Source: Salinivirgaceae bacterium (GTDB lineage Bacteria; Bacteroidota; Bacteroidia; Bacteroidales; SZUA-534). From it: DNA of 64,000 nt. Positions within the stretch are counted from its first letter, which is position 1, and the number at the start of each line of letters is the position of its first letter. This document shows, in pieces, positions 26,499 to 35,525 of the stretch. Below the pieces are notes generated by a model. The model was not told the DNA's origin, did no database searches, and was given only the letters and a program-made list of their open reading frames with translations. The stretch is from assembly GCA_017474765.1 (NCBI GenBank), contig JAFVGW010000025.1, forward strand, positions 40,353 to 104,352, read 5' to 3'. Position numbers and translations under genes: made by a program.

Positions 26499-27344
26499 TT
26501 ACACCGTCAAATTCACCCCGCAAGCCATTAGCACCAGAATCAGGCCGCCTGCAATGATTCGGTAAATGCCGAAAACCTTGAAGCCGTATTTCGTCAGAAA
26601 CGCCACAAACCACTTCATTGCCAGCAGCGCCACCACAAAAGCCACAATATTGCCGATAATCAGCACGCCCAGATTGTCGGTGAGCAGTTGCAGGCCCTCG
26701 TCAGAGAGCAGCAGTTTGAGCATTTTGTAGCCCGACGCGGCGCACATTGTAGGCACGGCCAGAAAGAACGAGAACTCGGCGGCGGCCTTGCGGGTGAGTT
26801 TCTGCGCCATACCGCCCACGATTGTCGCCATTGAGCGCGAAACGCCAGGAATCATTGCAATGCATTGAAACAGACCAATATACAGCGCGCGGCGCTCGGT
26901 CAGTTTGGTCTCGTCAGAGCCGCGGTTGAAAATCTTGTCGCAGAAGAGCATAAACACGCCGCCAACAACCAGCATAACGGCCACAACAGTCACGCTCTCA
27001 AGCATTTCGTCAATCTTATCGCTGAAAAGCAGACCGATAACCGCCGCGGGAATGAAAGCCACCAGCAGTTTCCAATAGAAATCGAACTTGTGAATCAGGC
27101 GTTTAACTGCCCCTGCGCCTTCGGGGGCGGGCTCGGTGTTCAAGCGGAAGAAACGCTTCCAATAGAGCACCACCACCGACAGAATGGCGCCGAACTGAAT
27201 TATCACCGTGAAGGCCTTCACAAACGCGTCGCTCTCAACGCCCAACAGGCCTTGAGTGATTATCATATGTCCCGTCGACGACACGGGCAGAAACTCCGTC
27301 AGCCCCTCGACTATTGCAATAATGATTGATTCGAAAATGCTCAT
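26499..27344 (-). CDS. uppP: Undecaprenyl-diphosphatase
   Basis: Inner-membrane phosphatase that recycles undecaprenyl diphosphate for peptidoglycan and other surface polymers; confers low-level bacitracin resistance. The 281-residue protein begins with helix 1 and the conserved [16 protein letters not shown] (14-29) holding catalytic Glu and Ser/Thr, and has the second [13 protein letters not shown] motif (about 166-178) with the conserved Arg. Eight hydrophobic segments fit the BacA/UppP topology. Full length. It runs the same way as cysE, but separate intergenic repeats split the two. Confidence 0.96.
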   Translation of the reverse strand: MSIFESIIIAIVEGLTEFLPVSSTGHMIITQGLLGVESDAFVKAFTVIIQFGAILSVVVLYWKRFFRLNTEPAPEGAGAVKRLIHKFDFYWKLLVAFIPAAVIGLLFSDKIDEMLESVTVVAVMLVVGGVFMLFCDKIFNRGSDETKLTERRALYIGLFQCIAMIPGVSRSMATIVGGMAQKLTRKAAAEFSFFLAVPTMCAASGYKMLKLLLSDEGLQLLTDNLGVLIIGNIVAFVVALLAMKWFVAFLTKYGFKVFGIYRIIAGGLILVLMACGVNLTV

Positions 27345-27458
27345 AAATTATTGTTGTTTAATTGTTTTATTGACAACAGACGCCATAATTTGACGTTCCT
27401 ACAATTTGCCTTGTCTCGTAATTCGTAATTCAAAATACTAACTCCTAATTTCTAACTC

Positions 27459-28073
27459 CTAACTATTTGCCGCTGCCGCCTTAATCGCTCCTAAACTGTG
27501 GATTCTTACGACACGGTTATCGTCGGTTTCTGAAATCTTTTGCAACTGCTCCACAAAAGGCCGAACAAATTCGGGCCTGCGCTTGCCAAGAACACGGAAA
27601 ATCTCAGGCGCCTCCATACGAACTTTGTCCTCTTTGTCGTGCAAAAGTTCAGCAAAAACGGACATATGGTTTTCATAAATATCAGGCGTGTTTGTGGCGA
27701 TATTTTCCGATGCCCAGATAAAACTCAGCCTCACACTTGCCGCCGCGTCAGTCGCAAAGCGGAATAAATCTTTCCAGTGCGGTTCGATTAGGCCGAAATC
27801 CGCACGGCCGATTCGCCCCAACGCATTGATTGCGCGCTCACGCATAAGCGGCTCCGAACTGCCGAGAAAACCAGCAATTTGGGGAACGCAGTCAGCAACC
27901 GCCGAAGGATATTTCAGTCCCATTTCTGCAAGAAGCCACAGCGCTTTCGCCTTGATTTTCAGCGATTCCGACGACAGCAGCGACTTTACATAAGGAATGT
28001 TCTCCTCCCATTTGTCCTTGCTCTTTGTCAAAGCCCCGAGTTCCTTATATAATTCCGTTTCTGTCATTTTCAA
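27459..28073 (-). CDS. HEAT-repeat protein
   Basis: A 204-residue soluble protein made of helical repeats. Readable HEAT-like units: SLKIKAKALWLLAEMGLKYP (about 36-55), GSSEPLMRERAINALGRIG (72-90), LRLSFIWASENIAT-like (117-126), HDKEDKVRMEAPEIFRVLGKR (about 143-163), and the last SETDDNRVVRIHSLGAIKAAA. No catalytic motif. HEAT proteins of this size act in binding or scaffolding; none can be named here. Isolated between uppP and the palindrome-rich intergenic DNA ahead of tsaD. Confidence 0.75.
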   Translation of the reverse strand: MKMTETELYKELGALTKSKDKWEENIPYVKSLLSSESLKIKAKALWLLAEMGLKYPSAVADCVPQIAGFLGSSEPLMRERAINALGRIGRADFGLIEPHWKDLFRFATDAAASVRLSFIWASENIATNTPDIYENHMSVFAELLHDKEDKVRMEAPEIFRVLGKRRPEFVRPFVEQLQKISETDDNRVVRIHSLGAIKAAAANS

Positions 28074-28081
28074 CTTTTATA

Positions 28082-28239
28082 GTGCGCGGTGCGTCCCAGC
28101 ACAAAATTCAATTATTTAATCGGACGCGGCACGCCACGTCCCTACACCTTATGCATTTATCAATGTTCAGCGGACGCACGCGGTGCGTCCCTACCAACAT
28201 TTGCCTTTGTTAATCGGACGCGATTAATCGCGTCCCTAC
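28082..28239. repeat. Three short palindromic elements (GGACGC family)
   Basis: Three copies of a hairpin-forming element of the form CGGACGC(n)GCGTCCCTAC at 28121-28145, 28171-28194 and 28215-28239, with a partial fourth at 28082-28096. The third copy, GGACGCGATTAATCGCGTCC, is a perfect palindrome. Copies sit about 45-50 bases apart; spacers are AT-rich. A further run of AATTCGTAATT-type words fills 28240-28308. Confidence 0.75.
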
Positions 28240-28308
28240 CAACACCCAATAACTCCTAATTCGTAATTCAAAATTCGTAATTATTAACTCCTAATTCCTA
28301 ACTCCTAC

Positions 28309-29331
28309 CTACCTAATATCCATACGTGCCAGCGGCGCCACGTCCTGCGTGGTGAACAGCCCCGCCTGATACTTGTAATATCCCGTGATGGCAATCATTG
28401 CCGCGTTGTCGGTGGTGAACGATATTTTGGGGATGAAGATTTTCAGCCCCTCGCGTTCGCCGTAGTCGAGCAGCGCTTGACGCAGCCCCGAGTTGGCCGA
28501 AACGCCGCCAGCCACGCCCACCTGACGGATGCCCGTCGCCTTAACCAACTTTTTCAGTTTGTTCAGCAGAATCTCGATGATGGTGTTCTGCAGCGATGCG
28601 CACAAGTCGGGCAGATTCTCCTTCACGTAGTTCGGGTTGGTCTTCACCGCGTCGCGGATGTGGTACAGGAAACTCGTTTTCAGGCCACTGAAACTGTAGT
28701 TGTAGCCCTCGATGCTCGGTTTGGCGAAACTGATGGCCTTTGGGTTGCCCTCTTTGGCCAGTTTGTCGATGATGGGGCCGCTCGGGTAGGGCAGTTCCAT
28801 AACCTTGCCGCACTTGTCGAAGGCCTCGCCAGCCGCGTCGTCGATGGTGGTGCCCACCACTTCCATATCAAGCGGGCTGCGCACAACCACCAGTTGCGAG
28901 TTTCCGCCCGACACCAGCAGGCAGATGAACGGGAACTCGGGTTGGTTGTTGTCGTCGGGCGACTGCTTCACAAACAGCGCCAGCACGTGGCCTTGAAGGT
29001 GGTTCACCTCGATGAGTGGCAGTTTTCGCGCAAGCGCAAAACCCTTTGCAAACGACGTGCCCACCAGCAGCGAGCCCAGCAGCCCAGGTCCGCGGGTGAA
29101 GGCCACGGCCGAAATCTCGTCGAGCCCGATGCCCGCGTTTTTGATTGACGCGTCGATGGTTGGGATGATGTTCTGCTGATGCGCGCGCGACGCCAGCTCG
29201 GGCACCACGCCGCCGTACTGCTCGTGCACTTTCTGACTCGAAATCACATTCGAGAGTATCACTCCGTCGCGGATAATGGCCGCCGAAGTGTCGTCGCACG
29301 ATGATTCTATGCCTAAAATTGTAACGCTCAT
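28309..29331 (-). CDS. tsaD: tRNA threonylcarbamoyladenosine transferase subunit TsaD
   Basis: Makes t6A37 in ANN-decoding tRNAs, transferring threonylcarbamoyl from its adenylate, together with TsaB/TsaE. From ATG 29329-29331 the 340-residue protein starts MSVTILGIESSCDDTSAAI and carries the metal-binding HLQGH motif (residues 111-115) and the ASNAK-like RGPGLLGSLLVGTSFAKG segment, then LLVSGGNSQLV, and a GVSANSGLRQAL nucleotide-binding run. An ATG nine codons upstream adds non-conserved sequence. Divergent from tamB with a very short shared region. No missing residue seen. Confidence 0.96.
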   Translation of the reverse strand: MSVTILGIESSCDDTSAAIIRDGVILSNVISSQKVHEQYGGVVPELASRAHQQNIIPTIDASIKNAGIGLDEISAVAFTRGPGLLGSLLVGTSFAKGFALARKLPLIEVNHLQGHVLALFVKQSPDDNNQPEFPFICLLVSGGNSQLVVVRSPLDMEVVGTTIDDAAGEAFDKCGKVMELPYPSGPIIDKLAKEGNPKAISFAKPSIEGYNYSFSGLKTSFLYHIRDAVKTNPNYVKENLPDLCASLQNTIIEILLNKLKKLVKATGIRQVGVAGGVSANSGLRQALLDYGEREGLKIFIPKISFTTDNAAMIAITGYYKYQAGLFTTQDVAPLARMDIR

Positions 29332-29348
29332 AAAAATATGGCTGCATT

Positions 29349-32300
29349 TTGTGCTCAAAAACGATATTTTTGGGCACTTTTAATTTAAGGTGCAAAGGTA
29401 TTAAAAAAGCCGTTAAAATATTGTCTGTTTTTGTCCTGATTCTGGTCGGGATGGTGGTGTTTGTATGGTCGTCTCTGCGTTCGCCTCTTGTGCAGACGCA
29501 GATAGCCAACCGACTGACCTCGTGGCTGAGCAGCACGCTCGGCGCCGATGTGTCGGTGAAGAAGGCGCGCTACTACATCCGTCAGGGGCTTACACTGCAG
29601 GACGTGCTGGTTCGCTGCCCCAACGGCGACACACTGCTCTACGTGCCGCAACTGTCGGGTTATCTGCGCACGGTTAATGTTGACGGGCGCGAGATTGGCA
29701 TTCAGCGTGCCTACGTGCGCGCCGCCCAAGCCAACATTGAGCGGACCGACAGCGTTTTCAACTTCAACTTTCTGCTTGAGGCCTTCAACAAGCCCGACAC
29801 GGCAAAAAGTCCGTGGCGCATCGGTGTTGATGAGATTACTCTGGTTCAGACCAATGTGGCGTTCAACGATAATGGAAAACAGCACAATTTCAGCGACATA
29901 AGCATCGATATTGGCGACTTTGCCCTGCATGGCGACTCGCTGTCGGCGCGGCTCGAGACGTTCTGCGTCGGTTACAACAATGTGGCCGAGATTGACAATC
30001 TGGAGATGGATTTTGCTGTCAGTGACGGAGTTGTCGCGTTCGACAATATCAAACTCGATATGCGCCATTCAGGTCTGCGTGTGAGCAATGCCAGGCTGAC
30101 AACGGCATCGTCTGGTGGTTCGGGGCTCGCCTATAGCGCCAATATTACCGATTTGCGCATTTGTCCGTCGGAGTTTGCCTTTCTGCTGCCCAAACTCGAG
30201 GGCAAGTATGACCATGTCAGTCTGAGCGGGCATTTCGATGGCAATATGCGGCAGGTGGAAGGGCGCGGCGTGAAGGCCGAATTCAGCGACAACACTTCGG
30301 CTGACATGGATTTTAAACTATTGGGAATCAACAACATTGATAGTCTGACGTACTCGTTTGTAATAAATGACTTGAACGCGACAAGCAACGACCTGCTTGT
30401 CATCGCCGGCCGCTATGCCGAAGCCGACACCAGCAGTATGGCGCGGGTTCTGAATGCGCTTGAGACCGTCAGGATGCACGGCGAGGCCGAGGGCACGTTG
30501 AGCAACGTCAAGGCCAATGTGGGCGTCAGAACGGGGTTGGGCGGAATCCGACTCGACTGCTCGGTGCAAAAAACCGCAAACCGGATGTTAGATGTGGCGG
30601 GAACGCTCAAATCAACACCTATCGGGCTTGAGCCACTCCTGGGCTCCGACCTTAACCTCCGGGTTGACATCAAGGTCGATGGGCGAGTGGGCGACATTGA
30701 CCGAACCATTGTTAATCTTGTGGGCTCGGTCTCCGACATCAGCTATTCGGGGCACACCATCGACTCGGTGGCTGTCGACGGCCAGCTACGGTCGCGCATG
30801 TTCAACGGTCAGCTAAGCTCGTTCGACGAGAATCTGCGCTTCGATTTCGACGGCCTGGTCAACTACAGCGACAGCTCCAATTTCCGTTTTCAGACCTTTG
30901 TCTATTACGCTAACCTTGCGGCTCTTGGCATCGGCACCGATTCGGCGGCCAACCTTTCGTTCAACGTGAACGCCAATTTCACTGGTCCGAACATTGATAT
31001 TGCCGAGGGGCGGATTGATGTCACCGACATATATTATTTCAGCGATTCGGGCTATTTCGCAACCGACACCATGACCATTCTGTCGCAGAACACAGCCGAA
31101 GGAAAGTCGGTCAGCCTGACATCGGAGTTTGTTGAGGCTGAGGCAGATGGCGATTTCAAACTGAGCGAATTGCCCAGCTCAATTGGCAAGTTTGTGCAGC
31201 AGTTTGCCAACAAAGAACCATCAGACGAGCTGACTGGAGGCAATAGCCTGAAATTCAATGTTATGGCTGCTTATCCCCATCCGCTGACGGAGCAGTTTGC
31301 GCCATGGATTACAATTTCGTCGGGCACCGAGGTCAGCGGAACCTATTCCGACAGCACCAATTTACTGAATCTGAAGTTGCTATCATCGAATATCTATACC
31401 AAAGAGGCTGAGATTGAAAACCTGAATGTGGAGCTGCACAACATTGATGACAGTCTGATTCTGACTCTGCACACCGACAATGCCTATCTGATTGGTTATG
31501 AGGCCATGGACAATTTGACTGTCGCCGCCACACTGCGCAACGGGCGGGCAGGCATCGGCATGGATTGGGACAATGCGCTACTCCGCGGGCGCAACAGCGG
31601 CAACATCAGAACCGAAATCTTTTTCGGGCAGGACAACGACAGCGGAACCACCATAAAAATCAAACCCTCGACGGTGACTATGCTCGACACGCTGATTACC
31701 ATCGACCCGTGCGTGGTGACGGTTGGCGGCAACTCACTGAAGTTCGATAAGCTGAACATCAGCGGAGGCTCGAACCGTATCTATGCCGACGGCATACTCT
31801 CTGAGAATCCCGACGACAGCCTGACGATTGACATATCGAACCTGAATCTTGGTTTTGTGTCGGATATTTTCGGCCTGCGCACGCGATTCACAGGTTTTGC
31901 CTCCTGCCAGTCGAACCTGAAGGACCTGAAGGGCGAGCACCGCATCAACGGCAATCTGGAGGTGCGCGATTTCAGCATAAACAAGCAGCGGTTCGGAAAT
32001 GTGGGAGCCCGTGCCATGTGGGACATGCAGCAGCGCCGGCTGCTTATCGACGGAGCGTTGTCGGACAAGGGCGGATTGTCGCATACGGCTTTCAACGGAT
32101 ATATCGACCCGGCCAACTTTTTCATGAACCTCGATGCCGAAGCGTCGCATCAGAGTGTCGATTTTCTGAAATTGTTCCTTTCGGGATTATTCAGCAACCT
32201 TGAAGGCACGTTCAGCGGCGGAATGCACCTCGAGGGCGAGCTCACCTCGCCGCGATGGTATGGCAAGCTCGGGCTTGAGGATGCTCGGCTGACTCTCAAA

Positions 32301-33779
32301 TCGACCAAGGCCACCTATATTGTTAACGACACTCTGGAGTTCGACGGCAACCAGATTGTCTTCAATAATGTTCTGGGGCACGATGCCGAGGGCGGACTGG
32401 CCCAGCTCAACGGACGCATCTGGCACCGCAATTTCAAGGAGTTCAATCTCGATTTAAGAATCTTTGCCGAAAACATCATTGCACTCAACACCCGCGCCAC
32501 CGACTCGCCGTTGTGGTACGGCAAGACCTACGCCAGCGGCATTGTCGACATCACAGGCTCCAACCGCCACATTGTCGATATTAACATCAGCGCCACCACC
32601 ATGCCCAAGAGCATGTTCTACATCACAATGGAAGGGCGTAACGATTTGACGGAGAACGATTTTATCACTTTCGTTCCGAAAAACAGTGTCAAGAATATCA
32701 ACGATGTGAAGAAGAAAAGCAGGAAGCAAACCGTCATTGAGGCGCCGCGCTCCATCACAAACCTGAACCTCGACCTCACCGTTACGCCCGACGCCGAGAT
32801 ACAGATTGTGTTCGACCCCACCATTGGCGATGCCTTGCGCTCCAACGGCTCGGCCGACCTCAACATCCGCCTTGAGGATGACAAATTCTCGATTTACGGA
32901 ACCTACCTCATCAGCAAGGGAGATTTCACCTTCACGCTGCAGAATGTCATCAGCAAGCGGCTCGATTTGCAGTCGGGCAGCTACGTGACCTGGACCGGCG
33001 ACCCGCTCGACGCCACCATCAACATTGATGCCGCCTACAAGCTGCGCAAGGTGCCTGTTTACTCGCTCACCCTCAACGAGGAAGACCGCGAGAAGCGCGT
33101 GCCTGTGAACTGCCATCTGCTGATGACCAACAAGCTGGTGTCGCCCACCATCGGTTTCTCAATCGATATGCCATCAACCACCACCAAGGTTGAGGAGATT
33201 GAGCAGCTCAACAGTCTGCCCGAAGACGACCTCAACCAGCAGGTGATTTATCTGCTGATGCTCAATAAGTTCTATCCGCTCACAAGCGTGTCCGACAATT
33301 CGACCGGCACAACGGCAGCCAGCGCTTTCGGCGGCACGGCCAGCGAGCTGCTGTCGAACCAGCTGAGCAAGTGGATAAGCCAGGTGAGCACCAGTTTCGA
33401 CCTTGGCGTGGCCTACCGTCCCGAGACCGAAATCAGCTCGGAGGAGTATGAGCTGGCGCTCTCAACATCGCTCTGGGACGACCGCATAACGGTGAGCAGC
33501 AACTTCGACGTGAGCAACCAGAACAACAGCGAGTCGGAGGGGAACAACACACAATACACCACCGACTTCTCGGTTGAGCTGAAGCTGAACAAGAAAGGCA
33601 ATGTGCGGCTGCGCGCCTTCCAGAAGGTGAACGAGGACCTCATCTACGACGATGTGCCGTACACCCGCGGACTGGGCATTTTCTACACCGAGGATTTCAA
33701 CACCTTCGGCGAGTTGTGGCGGCGCTGGCGCCGTGGCAAGGTGGCTCGCAGGCCAAGCAGTGACGACAACATTCAATAG
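29349..33779 (+). CDS. tamB: TamB-type translocation/assembly module protein (DUF490)
   Basis: Very long periplasm-spanning protein of the AsmA/TamB group, proposed to carry lipids between inner and outer membrane or to aid outer-membrane protein insertion. 1476 residues: one N-terminal membrane anchor (ILSVFVLILVGMVVFVW), a long beta-taco region with alternating short strands, and the C-terminal DUF490/TamB domain with TPDAEIQIVFDPTIGDALRSNGSADL, KGDFTFTLQNVISKRLDLQSGSYVTWTGDPLDATINI (about residues 1150-1230) and QQVIYLLMLNKFYPL. Start is uncertain: no ATG is near; the frame opens at TTG 29349, and a later start such as the TTG near 29421 is possible. It is divergent from tsaD, a neighbour pair seen in Bacteroidota. 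Confidence 0.9.
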   Translation: MCSKTIFLGTFNLRCKGIKKAVKILSVFVLILVGMVVFVWSSLRSPLVQTQIANRLTSWLSSTLGADVSVKKARYYIRQGLTLQDVLVRCPNGDTLLYVPQLSGYLRTVNVDGREIGIQRAYVRAAQANIERTDSVFNFNFLLEAFNKPDTAKSPWRIGVDEITLVQTNVAFNDNGKQHNFSDISIDIGDFALHGDSLSARLETFCVGYNNVAEIDNLEMDFAVSDGVVAFDNIKLDMRHSGLRVSNARLTTASSGGSGLAYSANITDLRICPSEFAFLLPKLEGKYDHVSLSGHFDGNMRQVEGRGVKAEFSDNTSADMDFKLLGINNIDSLTYSFVINDLNATSNDLLVIAGRYAEADTSSMARVLNALETVRMHGEAEGTLSNVKANVGVRTGLGGIRLDCSVQKTANRMLDVAGTLKSTPIGLEPLLGSDLNLRVDIKVDGRVGDIDRTIVNLVGSVSDISYSGHTIDSVAVDGQLRSRMFNGQLSSFDENLRFDFDGLVNYSDSSNFRFQTFVYYANLAALGIGTDSAANLSFNVNANFTGPNIDIAEGRIDVTDIYYFSDSGYFATDTMTILSQNTAEGKSVSLTSEFVEAEADGDFKLSELPSSIGKFVQQFANKEPSDELTGGNSLKFNVMAAYPHPLTEQFAPWITISSGTEVSGTYSDSTNLLNLKLLSSNIYTKEAEIENLNVELHNIDDSLILTLHTDNAYLIGYEAMDNLTVAATLRNGRAGIGMDWDNALLRGRNSGNIRTEIFFGQDNDSGTTIKIKPSTVTMLDTLITIDPCVVTVGGNSLKFDKLNISGGSNRIYADGILSENPDDSLTIDISNLNLGFVSDIFGLRTRFTGFASCQSNLKDLKGEHRINGNLEVRDFSINKQRFGNVGARAMWDMQQRRLLIDGALSDKGGLSHTAFNGYIDPANFFMNLDAEASHQSVDFLKLFLSGLFSNLEGTFSGGMHLEGELTSPRWYGKLGLEDARLTLKSTKATYIVNDTLEFDGNQIVFNNVLGHDAEGGLAQLNGRIWHRNFKEFNLDLRIFAENIIALNTRATDSPLWYGKTYASGIVDITGSNRHIVDINISATTMPKSMFYITMEGRNDLTENDFITFVPKNSVKNINDVKKKSRKQTVIEAPRSITNLNLDLTVTPDAEIQIVFDPTIGDALRSNGSADLNIRLEDDKFSIYGTYLISKGDFTFTLQNVISKRLDLQSGSYVTWTGDPLDATINIDAAYKLRKVPVYSLTLNEEDREKRVPVNCHLLMTNKLVSPTIGFSIDMPSTTTKVEEIEQLNSLPEDDLNQQVIYLLMLNKFYPLTSVSDNSTGTTAASAFGGTASELLSNQLSKWISQVSTSFDLGVAYRPETEISSEEYELALSTSLWDDRITVSSNFDVSNQNNSESEGNNTQYTTDFSVELKLNKKGNVRLRAFQKVNEDLIYDDVPYTRGLGIFYTEDFNTFGELWRRWRRGKVARRPSSDDNIQ

Positions 33780-34354
33780 CTCGTTTTTTTCAGAAAAATT
33801 CGCATCTTTCTGAAAATCTTTTTATTTTTGACATGATTTTTGATTAACCATTATTCTTTTTGATGTTGTTATCTTTTATATGATGCAATTAAAATTTTGC
33901 AAAATTAAACGGCTTGTTTCGTAACCAAACGAATCAAAACGAATCAAAAAAAACTGGTTTAGTTTGGATAAGTTTGGTTAGAGAAAAATCTGTGTAAATC
34001 AGTGTTTTCTGTGTTATCTGTGCGAGGGGTTAATTGCACGCCCTGTCGGGCGGAAATTGAAAGAAAATTGATTCAAAAATTATATAAAATCTTAAAAATC
34101 AATTTTTAACAAATTTTCATTAAAATTTTGTTCAAATTTCTCGCGCAGCGACAACCCAAACCATTAACCGCTTGCGGGAAAAATCAGTTTGATTAAGAAA
34201 AAAACATTTCCGCGCCGGCGGTTTCTAATCAATTGTGTGATAACTTTAAAAAAAATGCCCTTAAAACAATAAATTGTTATATTCGCACGCTTTAAATTGA
34301 GGTGGGTTCGCTATGCGCCCGCAGCACTTATTTGAAACATTTAAAATTAGATAG
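33780..34354. other. 575-base gene-free region
   Basis: Low-GC DNA with no credible ORF. It holds a direct repeat AAACGAATCA (about 33925-33950), a segment GTGTAAATCAGTGTTTTCTGTG (about 33991-34012) of a kind I recall from other Bacteroidota intergenic DNA, a copy of the 120-base element also found at 56.9 kb (34034-34152), and near 34278-34285 a TATATTCG that is one base off a -7 box for the kelch gene at 34355. Confidence 0.6.
34034..34152. repeat. Dispersed AT-rich intergenic element, copy A
   Basis: Starts with a small GC-rich dyad GCCCTGTCGGGC, then AAATTGAAAGAAAATTGAT and AT-rich tail ending TTTCTCGCGCAGCGACA. Matches in order of parts the two copies at 56901-57021 and 57039-57159. Confidence 0.55.
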
Positions 34355-35449
34355 ATGAAAAACAAAATCAGTTCAGCACTGCTTGCGCTGACAGTTTTTG
34401 CAACATTTTGCAACTGCGAGTACCGCAACGATTTGGTTGGAAATTGGAGAGACCGTGGCGAAGTGAACGCCCGCGGCCGTGGTGGCGCAACCTGCTTTGT
34501 TATTGATAATAAGGCATATCTGGTTGGCGGCCGCGGATATTACAAAACTGAGACTTATTTTAAAGACACTTGGCAGTTCGACCCCGAGACAAAATCGTGG
34601 AAACAGTTTGATACCGTTCCCTGCGAAAAGGGCCGTTATTTCAGTGTCGGCTTTGCCATCGACGGCAAGGGTTACTATGGCACCGGAATCGGAAAATCGG
34701 CTGTCTATTTCAAAGATTTCTACGAGTTTGACCCAACTGTCGACAATGGCGAAGACAAATTGCCGGGCAAGTGGACCAAAACCGACTCCATACCGGGCGA
34801 CCCAATCTACGGAATGGTTGGCTTCTCGATTGACGGAATAGGCTATGCCGGAGCAGGTTACACCAAAGAGACAGGCTATGCCAACACCTATTATTCATTC
34901 GACCCGAAAGCCGAGGATGGTAAAAAATGGCAGATTGTGGAGCACATCAACCCGTCGAAACGCTGCAATGGCAGTGTGTTCATCATCGATAACCGCGCAT
35001 ATATTGTCGGCGGCACCAACAACAGCCGCCTTGTTCGTGACTTCGAGCGTTTCGACCCGAGCGAGGAGAAAGGCGACCTCCGCTGGTACAAAATCAGCCA
35101 GGATTTTGAGGAGGACTACAACAGCACACGTGTTACAAAAGTTTACCGTCACAGTGCCGCCGCATTCACAATCAACGGTCGCGGTTACCTCTGCTGTGGC
35201 AGTTTGAGCTCGGTTGGCGGAAAGTCAGATGTTTGGGAGTACACACCATATATCGGTCCCGACCACATGGGCCGCTGGGATGAGATTTGCTCGTTTGAGG
35301 GCACAGCACGCTTCGCCTGCCAGGGATTCGCCATCGACGGCATCGGTTATGTGGCTTGCGGAATGTCGGGCACCAGCGAGAGCTCGTTCTTCGACGATGT
35401 TTGGGAGTTCCATCCCAACGAGGATTACGAGAAGCGCATCGACCGATAG
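34355..35449 (+). CDS. Kelch-repeat lipoprotein
   Basis: A 364-residue beta-propeller lipoprotein. Signal peptide ends FATFCNC, with Cys22 (or Cys20) as the likely lipid anchor followed by EYRND. At least five kelch units of about 50 residues can be seen, each with a GGATCFVIDNKAYLVGG-type strand, an FDP acidic turn and an SWKQFDTVP / GKWTKTDSIPG outer strand. Kelch propellers bind ligands or act as sialic-acid epimerases; no epimerase signature is claimed. A paralogue follows at 35526; a terminator lies between the two. The protein is probably in the outer membrane, surface side, given the acidic residues after Cys; this is inference. Confidence 0.85.
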   Translation: MKNKISSALLALTVFATFCNCEYRNDLVGNWRDRGEVNARGRGGATCFVIDNKAYLVGGRGYYKTETYFKDTWQFDPETKSWKQFDTVPCEKGRYFSVGFAIDGKGYYGTGIGKSAVYFKDFYEFDPTVDNGEDKLPGKWTKTDSIPGDPIYGMVGFSIDGIGYAGAGYTKETGYANTYYSFDPKAEDGKKWQIVEHINPSKRCNGSVFIIDNRAYIVGGTNNSRLVRDFERFDPSEEKGDLRWYKISQDFEEDYNSTRVTKVYRHSAAAFTINGRGYLCCGSLSSVGGKSDVWEYTPYIGPDHMGRWDEICSFEGTARFACQGFAIDGIGYVACGMSGTSESSFFDDVWEFHPNEDYEKRIDR

Positions 35450-35469
35450 TTTCCCGCAGCCGAAAGCAC

Positions 35470-35498
35470 AAAAAGGGAAATCTATGGTTTCCCTTTTT
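35470..35498 (+). terminator. Rho-independent terminator after the first kelch gene
   Basis: Perfect 11-bp stem AAAAAGGGAAA / TTTCCCTTTTT with 7-base loop TCTATGG. It lies 20 bases after the stop; partial readthrough to the paralogue is possible. Confidence 0.85.
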
Positions 35499-35525
35499 AC
35501 TTTTAATTGAAAAGCTTCCCCGAAA

